Assembly (NCBI GenBank): GCA_009663005.1
Contig: CM018906.1
Coordinates: 24,983,681 to 24,996,180 of the forward strand
From: Actinidia chinensis
Taxonomy: Eukaryota > Streptophyta > Magnoliopsida > Ericales > Actinidiaceae
Length of the DNA: 12,500 nucleotides
Reading direction: 5' to 3'
Part shown: piece after piece, positions 1-7,589 of the stretch
Layout of the letters: every line of letters begins with the position of its first letter
Position numbering within the stretch: the first letter of the stretch is position 1
The notes under the pieces: model-generated
What the model was told of the DNA's origin: nothing
The model's database searches: none
The model's input: the letters and a program-made list of their open reading frames with translations, nothing else
Program-made: the position numbers and the translations under genes

Positions 1-235
1 CTAATGTTGTTTTAGTATTATGAATATGTTACAGAATCTTTTGCTGGTGATTTAATGTTTTAAAATTTTTGTATATTTCAGTTTACAAAATACTGTTTTT
101 TGTATCTTCTAAAATAAATAAATTACAGCATTCAGATTTACAATTTACAGAATTAGAATATTGTTCAGATTTGTTTAATAAACTGGTTTTCTTTTCATAG
201 CAATTTATTGGTGTTCAGATGTCTATATAACAATT

Positions 236-600
236 AAAAAAAAAAAAAAAAATTTGAAACTCAAACTAAAATTCCTGTGTGAAACGTTGGGGGTTTTAAT
301 TTGTTACTGTTACAGAAATTTAGAGTTCTGGAATAATTTTTTTTACTATTTGTATTATCAGTTTCTGTTTAAAATAAATAATAATAATAATTTTTTTTCC
401 CAGAAGCTATTATTGCAGAAGCTGTTTTAAATTGTTTTGTTTAAAAAAAAAAAAAAACAATTTGAAACTGAAATTGAAACAGAAACTGTTTACGTTTAAA
501 AAAAAAAAAACTATTTTGGAAAAATTTCTAAAACTGCATTTTTTTTAAATTGACTTGGATTTGGAAAAAAAAAAAAAATTCAAACTCAAACTGAAACTTG
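236..600 (+). repeat. A-tract plus TTTGAAACT degenerate repeat cluster
   Basis: A-tracts at 236-252, 443-457, 498-510 and 565-578 recur in the leader. Two are followed by TTTGAAACT (253-261 and 461-469), and the last by a related CAAACTCAAACTGAAACT stretch. The spacing is irregular (roughly 210, 55 and 65 bases), so this is a dispersed degenerate repeat and not a clean tandem array. Replication slippage on A-runs is a sufficient explanation. Confidence 0.6.
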
Positions 601-719
601 AAACTAAAATTGATATGAAACTACTAAGGTTTTAAAACTGTTTTGAAATAAGTTTCTGAAACTGTTTGTCGATTGAAGGAAGAAAATATCTATCTAAATA
701 TAGATACCGTCTTTAATAA

Positions 720-816
720 AATTTCAAAAAAGTTATTGTTTCTTATCTTTTCCAAACTAGCAGTAATTATAATTTCAAAACTTTACTGTTTCTTATCTTT
801 TCCAAATAGTAGTAAT
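720..816 (+). repeat. Two-copy 50-bp tandem duplication
   Basis: Copy 1 (720-767) and copy 2 (771-816) both run from AATTTCAAAA to AGTAAT. They share the exact 20-mer TGTTTCTTATCTTTTCCAAA at 737-756 and 787-806, a period of 50 bases. Small differences inside the units show that the duplication is not recent. Confidence 0.85.
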
Positions 817-1108
817 ACAGTTTAAACCAAGAATTTTTAACATTACTATTTTACACCAGATAATTGAATGCTACTATTATTTGACCTTAGATTTTCCTTA
901 AAATAACAATTGCCTGTTGAAGTTTCTGTTATTACAGTTTCCATCCTAAATTTTTAGAATTACAGATTGATCTCTATATTCTTAAAGATTGACTACGATT
1001 TTTCAAAAATTATAGTTTTTCAATATTTGGGATTTAATTACCAAATATATTGTTGAAAACTTACAACGTTTGGGTCTTTGATTTGTTAGATTTCAAATAT
1101 TCTAAAAT

Positions 1109-2093
1109 ATGGCAAATATGAATGACAACGTGGATGTGACTGTGTTGTCGCTGTTGCGAAACCCACAGCAGATTGGTGGGAGTAATAGGAGTACCACTTC
1201 GGCGTACGAACTATAGGCCGCCTTACTGTGACTGGGACATGGGGGAGATCCAAAAAGTTTAGTGGCCTTAGACTTCAAGTATTGGCAGCAGGAAAATATG
1301 GTTTACTGACGACTCTAGGCTTGCAAAATATGTTGCCAAGAGGAGGCTCCTACGCGTCCGAAGACGAGCAAGATCCTACTACCGTGGCCAGTGGTGCAAG
1401 ACATGGAAGCACGAGGGACTTCCTATGCAAGAACTATATTCTTAACGGTCTTGAAAGACCATTGTACAATGTGTACAGCCGCTGGGTATACGGCACAAAA
1501 AATTGTTGTGGATCACTTGACAAGAAGTACAAGGTTGAAGATGTCGGTGCTAAAAGATTTCTGATTGGCCGGTTCTTGGACTGCAAGATGGTGGATCTAA
1601 GAAGGTCATTGTCAAAAGTGCAAGGACTTACAACTAATCCTCATGAAAATACCAGACGAAGGGATGGCTCTAGTTTTGTGAAGAATTTAAAGTTGGAAAG
1701 TCAGTAAGTAATTTGAGAAGTTGCCACCTTCATGGAGGGATTCAAAAATTTATTTGAGCACAAGCGAAAAGGGCAGAGTTTAGAGGATCTTATAGTCCGC
1801 TTGAGCAATTGAAGAGGACAACCGATTGGAAGAAAGGTGGCCTACCACATGGAGTCAAAAGCCAACGTGGTGGTGGAAACACAGTCATAAGAATGGAACC
1901 CAGACAAGAAGGAGAAGAGAAAGATCAGTGGACCAGGGCAGAGTTCTGGGGCATTCAATCCCAAAAAAAGTCGATAGGAAAATTGCTATATTTTGGGCAA
2001 GCATGGACAGGGCAAAAAATGACTGCAAAAGCCGAGCTCCTCAGAGGAAGTTCAGAAAAAAGCAGCCTGACTAGAGTCACCGGACTGAAGTAG
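1109..2093 (+). pseudogene. gag: Copia gag (capsid/nucleocapsid) remnant
   Basis: Gag would form the virus-like particle that packages the element RNA in the cytoplasm. The ATG at 1109 opens a frame (MANMNDNVDV...) that meets TAG at 1214, and the domain continues in another frame at about 1228-1707. There the motifs LCKNYILNGLERPLYNVYS and LDKKYKVEDVGAKRFLIG match the conserved core of the plant copia gag domain (UBN2/Retrotran_gag_2 type). Motifs MEGFKNLFEHKRKGQSLEDL and RLSN follow at about 1732-1809 in a further frame. A zinc knuckle is recognisable at about 1981-2027 but is broken: NCYILGKHGQ shows Leu and Gln where the second Cys and the His belong, and the closing RAKNDCK lies in another frame. 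A start at 1109 is favoured over the GTG at 1228 because the N-terminal sequence fits the family. At least three frameshifts make it non-functional. Confidence 0.85.
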
Positions 2094-2169
2094 AGTAGGT
2101 CAAGATGACATTTTAGACTGGGACCTATGTGCTTGGTATATGAAATCATTGGTGGGGGTAGCAAACCAA

Positions 2170-2580
2170 GGCAAGTGGCCGTGGGGGTGGATAATGGCGC
2201 TACACGCCATGTATGCGGTGACAGAGAATTGTTCTCTTCTTTCAAGGAGACATCGAATGGGGAACAAATCTACATGGAGATTCTTCAAGTTCCAAGGTAG
2301 TGGGCAAGGGACGGTCATACTGAAGATGACGTCTGAGAAACAACTCACTCTAAACATGTCCTATATGTGCCATACATTAGAAAAGAATGAGTGTCAGGAT
2401 CATTGTTAGTTAAGCAGGGTTTAGTTAGTTTTGAGTCAGACAAAAATTGTACATGCCTTAAGAATGGGGTTTAAATTGGGAAGGGTTATGTACTGATGGT
2501 GTTTAAGCTCAATTGTATTGTTCCCAATGTTTCAAAAAATGAATAAGAATGCTTACTCCTTTGCTTACTTGCTTGAGTCT
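2170..2580 (+). pseudogene. Copia aspartic protease remnant and linker
   Basis: The retropepsin would cleave the gag-pol polyprotein. The active-site region reads VDNGATRHVC from 2187, followed by GDRELFSSF and TSNGEQIYM. Copia proteases normally have D-S/T-G-A, so the catalytic Asp (codon 2190-2192) survives but the next residue is Asn. Frames change soon after: KMTSEKQLTLN at about 2323-2355 lies in a different frame, and the tail is recognisable as GLVSFESDK, IGKGYVLMVFKLNCIVPNV at about 2418-2538. Stops interrupt it at several points. Its position between the gag zinc knuckle and the GAG-pre-integrase motif agrees with the copia order. Confidence 0.8.
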
Positions 2581-3510
2581 TCTTCTTTATGCATGGAAGA
2601 TTAGGAAATGTAAAACTATGAACATTAAGGAAAACTAGTTAAATTAAACTTGTTACCTTCAAATTTGATATAGATCCTTAATACAAAATGTGAAATTTTG
2701 TGTGAAGCAAAATTGAGTCGAACTTCATTTAAAAATATGAAGATCGATTGAACCTATAGAATTAAATTCACAGTGATGTGTGTGATTTAAAATAGTCTAG
2801 AACTAGAAGAGGGGAAAGAGGTATTTGTGACCTTATTGATGGATTGTACTAGATACCGTATGTGTTACTCATTAGAAGCAAGGATGAGGCGGTGGAGATG
2901 TTTTTTAAATCTTCAAAATTGAAGTGATGAAAATCAAATTAAGCAAAAAGTTAGAGTTTTGAGAAGTGATAGGGGGGTGCATATGAATCCCTTTTGGTGA
3001 ATTACTTCTACGATGAAACATGGAATTATCCATCAAACTTACTGACCCTTATGATCCACAATCAACGGTATTCTGAACGAAAAAATCGTACATCGAAAGA
3101 GATGTGGAATGCTTTATTGATTAGTTCTGGCCTACCACAGGACTTGTGGGGGAAGGCGATTCTGACAGATAATCTACTTATAAATAAGTTACCCCATAAA
3201 AATTTAGAGGGAAAACGCCTTATGAGTTATGGAAAGGAAAGAGTCCGTCCTTATAAAAATACTTAAAGGGTGTGGGGGTTTGTCTTGCAAAATAATGGTC
3301 CCTACCCCAAAGAAAGTCAGGAATTGAATTGGGCCACCCCCCAAAAAAAAAAAAAAGACAGTGGACTGTGTGTTTCAGTGGTTATGCACATAATAGAGTG
3401 CATATGAGGTTCTGTGCATAAGTCAGAAATAATTGACAATTTATGAAAACACAGGATCGAGTCAAGGAATACAAGTTTCTTTGAGAATATATTCTTACAA
3501 GAATGCACAA
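2581..3510 (+). pseudogene. Copia integrase remnant (zinc finger, DDE core, C-terminal part)
   Basis: Integrase would insert the cDNA into host chromosomes. The GAG-pre-integrase signature HGRLGNV is at 2592. The zinc-binding cysteines are displaced: CEILCEAK at 2689-2712 has one residue too many between them, consistent with a compensating +1/-1 pair. The core begins around 2821. The first catalytic Asp (2838-2840) is followed by an extra G at 2841 that moves DCTRY into another frame. The second catalytic Asp sits in RSDRG (codon 2968-2970), and the Glu in SERKNRT (codon 3075-3077). The best-kept stretch is 2994-3266, with ALLISSGLPQDLW and INKLPHKN. The C-terminal part continues in changing frames (SEIIDNL near 3423, ESRNTSFFENIFL at about 3459-3497). 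Confidence 0.88.
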
Positions 3511-3796
3511 GAATCAAGTTCTTTTAAAAAGAACACTTGATGAAAATGTGGGTCCAAAGATCCATAAAAAGCGGATTCTGACAATGAACCTAGAGTCAGC
3601 AAGGAGGCTGGAGGAAGCACACTTTTGTCCTGACTTTTTGACATTTTTATTAGGAAAGTGAGCCTCAAAGCTTTAAGGAAGTAAGTCTTGTCCTGTAAGC
3701 ACCTCATAGAAAGGGCTCCCGTGTGAATAGTGTGAAATTGAGTCCATTTCTTCAAAACCAATTGTGAATGGGTTGATCTCCTCCTGCTACCAAAAA
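3511..3796 (+). other. Copia integrase-to-RT linker, no separate gene
   Basis: This is the variable linker between integrase and reverse transcriptase. Short recognisable pieces on the + strand include DSDNEPRVSKEAG from about 3577 and PDFLTFLLGK at about 3631-3660. Open frames on the - strand here are not supported by any motif. Confidence 0.6.
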
Positions 3797-4700
3797 CCCT
3801 TGGGATATAAGTGGATATTCAAGAGGAAGATGAAAAGCGGATGGATCAATTGATAAATAAAGGCGAGGACTGTGGTCAAAGGATATAGACAAAAAAGGGA
3901 CGTTGATTATTTTGGACACAATTCACCTGTAACAAGGATAACATCTAACAGAATGTTAATAGGTATAGCAGCTGTTGTTAATAATCTAGAAATTCATCAA
4001 AGGATGTTTAAAAATGCCTTTCTAAAAGGAGATTTCGAAGAAGAATTTATTATGGAGCAACCGAGGAGTTGTAGCTCCCATGGGGGGAAGAAAAGAAACA
4101 GTGTGTATTTGTAAGTGGTAAAATCTTGTATGGAGTGACAACCCAAGCACCCAAACAATGGCATGAAAAAATTTGAAGTGAAATGTTTGTCAAATGGATT
4201 AAATCAATGAAAGTGATAAGTGGTCTATGTAAAGATACTGAAAAAGAATATGTCATTGTTTGCCTATATGAGAGTTGACATGCTATCATTGGTAGTAATG
4301 TGACATGATCAAGGCTACAAAAAGATGTTGACCTCCAATCGTTGATATGAAGACTTAGGGGTTGCAATGTTATACTGGGATAAGATCACTAGAACAGTTT
4401 GGCGGGATACTAATCTTGTCACAATCTCAGTATATTGAGAAAAATTCTAGATAAATTTGACAAGAAAATAGTGATGGTGTAGAAAACACACCTGTGGAGC
4501 AATCTACATCTCCAAGGATAATGAATAGAGAAGGTGTTATCTCAATTGCAGTATGTCTCAGATTATTGGCAGTTTAATGTATTTGATGAACTGGCACGAG
4601 ACTTGAATTGCATTTACTCAGTTAGAAAAATGAGTAGATTACAAGATCCTGGGGAGATCACTGGAAAAGCTATCGTTAGAGTACTTAGGTATCTACGATA
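3797..4700 (+). pseudogene. Copia reverse transcriptase remnant (RVT_2)
   Basis: The enzyme would copy element RNA into cDNA inside the particle. From 3797 one frame reads PLGYKWIFKRKMK, then two adjacent stops near 3852-3857, then VVKGYRQKRDVDYFGHNSP and SPVTRITSNRMLIGIAA, which is the N-terminal part of the Ty1-type RT. After EEEFIMEQP the frame changes. QAPKQWHEK is at about 4145-4171 and DTEKEYVIVCLY at about 4234-4269. The catalytic YVDD box is destroyed: after TAT the sequence reads out of frame, and only one Asp codon remains ahead of ATG CTA (GTT GAC ATG CTA from 4274). The RT-RNase H connection ends with AIVRVLRYLRYT at about 4666-4700. Many stops and frameshifts are present. Confidence 0.88.
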
Positions 4701-5296
4701 CACAAAGATTTGGATTGCATTACACTTAATTATCTGCTGTGGTGGAAGGATTGATATTGTGATGCAAACGGATATAGATCATAAAGATTCCAAAATCCAC
4801 ATGGGATAGTCTTTAAATTGGTAGTGCTGCCAGGTCATGGACATCTTTAAACCAACGGGTTGTATTGCTAGATCCACAATAGAAGCTGAGTCATTGCTTG
4901 GATAAAGCAGGAGAGAAGTAGTAGTGGCTTCGTAATTCGTAGAAGTATTTCAAATTGGCCACAAAACCTGTGCCCTCAATATGTATTACATTGTGATAGT
5001 CAATCAGCAATTGGAAGGGCACAGAGTAAGATGTATTATACGGTTACGTCTCAGACATATTCGTCTTAAAAGCATAATACAGTATGAAGCAACTGTCACA
5101 AATGGAGTTTATCTCTATAGACTATGTGACAGTCTAACGATAATATCGCGGATTCGCTAACCAAGGGTTAAAATAGAGAGCAAAGTTTGCAAAAATCATC
5201 GAGGGAAGGGGATTAAAGCCTATGTCAAAATAGTAGTCATAGTGGATACCTACACTAGTTGATTGGAGATCCCAAGATCTAGGGTCAAGGGATTAA
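4701..5296 (+). pseudogene. Copia RNase H remnant and end of pol
   Basis: RNase H would degrade the RNA strand of the RNA-DNA hybrid. Motifs follow the family order. YCDAN carries the first catalytic Asp (codon 4761-4763), STIEAES carries the Glu (codon 4882-4884, in another frame), and LHCDSQSAIGRAQSK carries the next Asp (codon 4995-4997). DNIADSLTKG at 5139-5168 is the last RNase H signature. After a TAA at 5169 the tail is still readable as GLKPM (5210-5224) and TLVDWRSQD (to 5278), with a stop at 5294-5296 that I take as the original or near-original end of pol. All catalytic acidic codons seem present, but they are split over frames. Confidence 0.85.
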
Positions 5297-5816
5297 CAAA
5301 TATGGTGAAATTAAAAGAGCACTGGAAGAGATATATCTCTTACTCATTCCTATGATGTACAATTAGTGCATGTCTGTAATGTAAGAAGGATAAGCTTTGG
5401 CTTTAATGACTAGTTGTCTGAAAATTTCCAAGCCAAGGATAGCCGGATACTCATGATGAGATGTCACCTATGTGAGTATGAATGTGAGGGCCGCATCAAT
5501 GAGAATTTTAAAGGCTGAATTCTTTAAACACTCATAGAACTAGGCGTCGGTGTGGGTGTGTTTTTTGTCTAGGGCCCAAAAAGGACACAATCGTGGAGAA
5601 CTAATACAGTGGGTGGAGCAATCGTGTGTGATGACTATTGTCTTGGTTTACAATAAACGCGCAGCACAGTTCAAGAATCGCGTTCACTGTTAGCTAGTAG
5701 ACCCGATAGATTTTCATAACAGGAAGGTTCAAAAGCTGAAAGCTACCTTCTTGTTACAGGAAAGTATATGTTGATCTTCTGAATCCAGTGAGCGTTATTC
5801 CAGCCCAATATCATTC
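5297..5816 (+). other. 3' untranslated segment of the copia element
   Basis: This 520-bp stretch lies between the pol stop and the polypurine tract and holds no reading frame with recognisable motifs. It is less AT-rich than the leader. It contains a strong hairpin (5718-5755), and a weaker long-range pairing is possible between TCACTG near 5684 and CAGTGA near 5786. Confidence 0.65.
5718..5755 (+). other. Two-part stem-loop ahead of the polypurine tract
   Basis: AACAGGAAGGT (5718-5728) pairs with ACCTTCTTGTT (5745-5755) over 11 positions, with one G-U wobble. Inside it AGCT-GAA-AGCT (5734-5744) forms a second short stem, leaving a five-base bulge on the left side. The structure is visible in the sequence; any function in the element RNA is inference. 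Confidence 0.6.
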
Positions 5817-5826
5817 AGGTGGGGGA
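5817..5826 (+). promoter_or_regulatory. Polypurine tract (plus-strand primer site)
   Basis: AGGTGGGGGA lies one base before the TG that opens the 3' LTR. This is the position and composition expected of the RNase H-resistant primer for second-strand synthesis in copia elements. It fixes the LTR start. Confidence 0.85.
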
Positions 5827-6000
5827 TTGTTGGAAAAGTTGAATTTTGAAGTACCGTTACAAATTTTGAATTTGCATGATATGAAATTATCACCACATTA
5901 TGGTGAGGTTAATGGTTGAAGTACAAAAGAATAATGCAGCCATTAACACAATATTATTGCCATCAATTCCTTTGCAATGAATGACAAGGCTCCCCACTCC

Positions 6001-6007
6001 TATATAA
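6001..6007 (+). promoter_or_regulatory. TATA box of the LTR promoter
   Basis: TATATAA sits about 173 bases into the LTR and is followed by a pyrimidine-rich TTTTCTCCTCTTTGTTT stretch, where transcription would be expected to begin some 25-35 bases downstream. In an intact element this promoter drives the genomic RNA. Confidence 0.7.
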
Positions 6008-6349
6008 AGCATTTTCTCCTCTTTGTTTCACACACACCAAGATACAATTCTGAGAGCACACATGAATCTAAGAGAGAGTTTTTCTTCTTAGCTTTTTGTC
6101 TTCGCCCTAGAGAGATCAAAAAAAACTGTGAGTTCGATGGGGCAGGTTAGTGCGGTTTGCTAACACTAACGGAGTTTTTGTTTTATCCTGGGAGGGCGAC
6201 CGATCATTGACTCACGCCACCGGTGGGGCCGAATAAGCCTTAGGAGATCGTGTGAAACACGAGATCAGCTCGCGTTGCAAATTCTTTTCATCTTACTTTA
6301 ATGTTGGTATTTTTTTTTAGTATGTATTGAAATCTGTTCTTATTCAATT

Positions 6350-6355
6350 AATAAA
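6350..6355 (+). terminator. Candidate polyadenylation signal in the LTR
   Basis: AATAAA lies about 50 bases from the proposed LTR end, in a T-rich context. In an intact element this signal would direct 3'-end formation of the genomic RNA. Plant signals are loose, so the assignment is moderate. Confidence 0.45.
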
Positions 6356-6400
6356 GTTTATGTGATGATTTTAAATTCTGTATGTAGAATTCGAACAACA

Positions 6401-6951
6401 ATTAATTTAAAAGGATTTCAACTTTGTGGAGGAAGTGAGAGAGGGGATGCCTCGGATCCTGTGTGTTCAAACTAATCATGAGTGTTTATCATTTGGATAT
6501 GAGGTAATGCTTTTGTTTGTGTTAAATTTTAAAATTTCGTCTTCTGTATGGTTGTCTGAATTGTCATTCCATGGGGTTTGTTTTCAATTTTAAATTGACT
6601 AGAATTAGGATTTGGGCTTCAAAATTTAGTTCTTGTATAGATTTATAGGAAGATCACTCCACTATATTGAATAATGAGTGAAAGTCTAGTGTTTCGTTCA
6701 TGGTTGATAGATTCAAATGAGTGCGGTTGAATTTGCAGTACTGGTCCCAATGGAAGAAAATCGTCCAACGACCGACCAAACCTGCTTAACATGTGAAAGG
6801 GCAGGTCTCGTGAATGGGTTCGATCAGAATCAGTTCTTGAGACCTCCAACTCGAATGTGCTCGGGCGATTGATGGATTATGGTCAAATCCGACACTCCTA
6901 TTATGACAATATATATTTTGTTTATTTTAATTTGTTTGTACATTTTTTTAG
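6401..6951. other. AT-rich segment next to the LTR, one short open frame
   Basis: No convincing gene is visible. On the + strand a frame is open from 6411 to a stop at 6591. Its first part reads like coding sequence (EEVREGMPRILCVQTNHE and following FGYE) and is followed by a good donor, GAG|GTAATG at 6504. Its phase does not match the next candidate exon at 6952, so I do not join them. A patch at about 6700-6890 is GC-richer than its surroundings and unassigned. If the nested-insertion model is right, this DNA belongs to the gypsy element interrupted by the copia insertion. Confidence 0.35.
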
Positions 6952-7589
6952 GGACATCATTGACATTTCTTGAAACCTAAGTGCTACAGAAGAAGTAGTT
7001 GTATTTATCAAAACTCTGAAAGAAGGTCAGTGGAATTTACCTTTTTTTTTACTTTTGAATGTCTCAAAGTATTTATTCAGTTTAAAAAGTTAACTTCTAA
7101 ATCCGCATATACTTCTCTTTATATCTTTACTTTTAATTTGACGTGACATATTTACTTTTTATTTTTAAATAATATTAAAAGTTAGTTTTAAAAAGTTAAA
7201 CACATCCTTTGTTTTCTTAGAAAATTGAATTTATCGAGAAGAACAAACAAAATTATTATAAAGCATCTTCATATTAAAATACTATTATTTTATTTTATAA
7301 AGATGAATACGACATCGCTATGGAGAAGCATGAGAAGGAAATGGCTTAGATAAAGAGGAGAGAGGCCCTTGCCAAGACGTCGACAACTGATGAGTTTAAA
7401 GCTTTAGATGAGTACAAAGAAGCTATAGAAGGGGCGACTTCCTCATACTTTGGCGAGGGCTTCAACTTATGCAGAAAGCAAATAACATTTTTCCTCCCAC
7501 CTCGATATCCACATCTTAAGAGGATCCCGATATGCGTTGACGAAGACGAGGAATAAGAGAAGAATGTTCCAGACGTAAACCTCCCCTAA
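6952..7589 (+). pseudogene. Spliced extra reading frame convergent with gypsy pol (gene remnant)
   Basis: Candidate exon 1 (6952-7025) follows a T-run and AG. It encodes DIIDIS, a TGA, then NLSATEEVVVFIKTLKE. It ends at the donor AAG|GTCAGT, and the AT-rich intron 7026-7302 ends in AAAG. Joining restores a split Asp codon and a continuous frame into exon 2, which reads DEYDIAMEKHEKEM, a TAG, then IKRREALAKTS and SSYFGEGFNLCRKQI, an acidic DEDEE, a TAA and NVPDVNLP before TAA TAG at 7587-7592. The charged helical stretch and YFGEGFxLCxKQ motif remind me of C-terminal parts of antisense extra ORFs carried by plant Tat-type gypsy elements (compare gene 23 of Grande), where such frames lie between pol and the 3' LTR. 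This family link is from memory. The molecular role is unknown, and a decayed host gene is the alternative. Confidence 0.5.

Larger units (their letters stand above)
1..1108 (+). other. AT-rich untranslated leader of the copia element (probable)
   Basis: No gene is visible in this 1.1-kb stretch. It is strongly AT-rich, with four A-tracts of 13-17 bases and repeated short words such as CAGAAACTG, TTTGAAACT and TTACAG. It ends directly at the gag start at 1109, so I infer that it is the 5' untranslated leader of the retrotransposon. None of the 3' LTR sequence at 5828-6400 recurs here, so it does not contain a recognisable 5' LTR. It could instead be unrelated flanking DNA next to a 5'-truncated copy. 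Confidence 0.5.
1..6400 (+). mobile_element. Decayed Ty1/copia LTR retrotransposon, 5' end off the window
   Basis: The domain order gag, protease, integrase, reverse transcriptase, RNase H, polypurine tract, 3' LTR is diagnostic of Ty1/copia, because integrase lies before reverse transcriptase. Each domain is recognised by short collinear motifs that switch among the three + frames, which marks an old inactive copy. The 3' end is set by AGGTGGGGGA at 5817-5826 followed by TGTTGGAA at 5828, and a plausible LTR end ...AACAACA at 6400. No copy of this LTR and no primer-binding site (the usual TGGTATCAGA type) is visible in 1-1108, so the left boundary is uncertain and probably outside the window. 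The style of gag and LTR recalls the Tork/TAR branch, but that sub-lineage call is from memory and weak. Confidence 0.85.
5828..6400 (+). repeat. 3' LTR of the copia element
   Basis: It starts TGTTGGAA directly after the polypurine tract and is proposed to end ...TTCGAACAACA at 6400, giving an imperfect terminal inverted repeat and a length near 573 bp. Internal order fits U3-R-U5: an AT-rich U3, a TATA box at 6001, a GC-richer stretch around 6180-6280 and AATAAA at 6350-6355. The right end is the least certain point, because no 5' LTR is available for comparison. Confidence 0.72.

Noticed and set aside
236..600. CRISPR-like or satellite array
   Set aside because: The repeats are irregular, low complexity and lack uniform spacers; the domain content is a plant retrotransposon.
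1955..2357. Overlapping - strand open frames
   Set aside because: They are antisense to the copia gag and protease regions, with no family motif of their own.
3317..3761. Two - strand open frames of 66 and 88 aa
   Set aside because: They are antisense to the copia integrase C-terminus and linker; one begins in low-complexity sequence from the A-run at 3343-3356.
4050..4367. 105-aa open frame on the - strand
   Set aside because: It is antisense to the copia reverse transcriptase, whose motifs are on the + strand.
6643..6849. 68-aa - strand open frame in the middle segment
   Set aside because: No recognisable domain, start context or neighbouring signal; a frame of this length is expected by chance.
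7026..7302. Separate MITE suggested by repeated TTTAAAAAGTTAA at 7081 and 7187
   Set aside because: Only a 13-base direct repeat in very AT-rich DNA, without terminal inverted repeats or target duplication; an intron explains the segment better.
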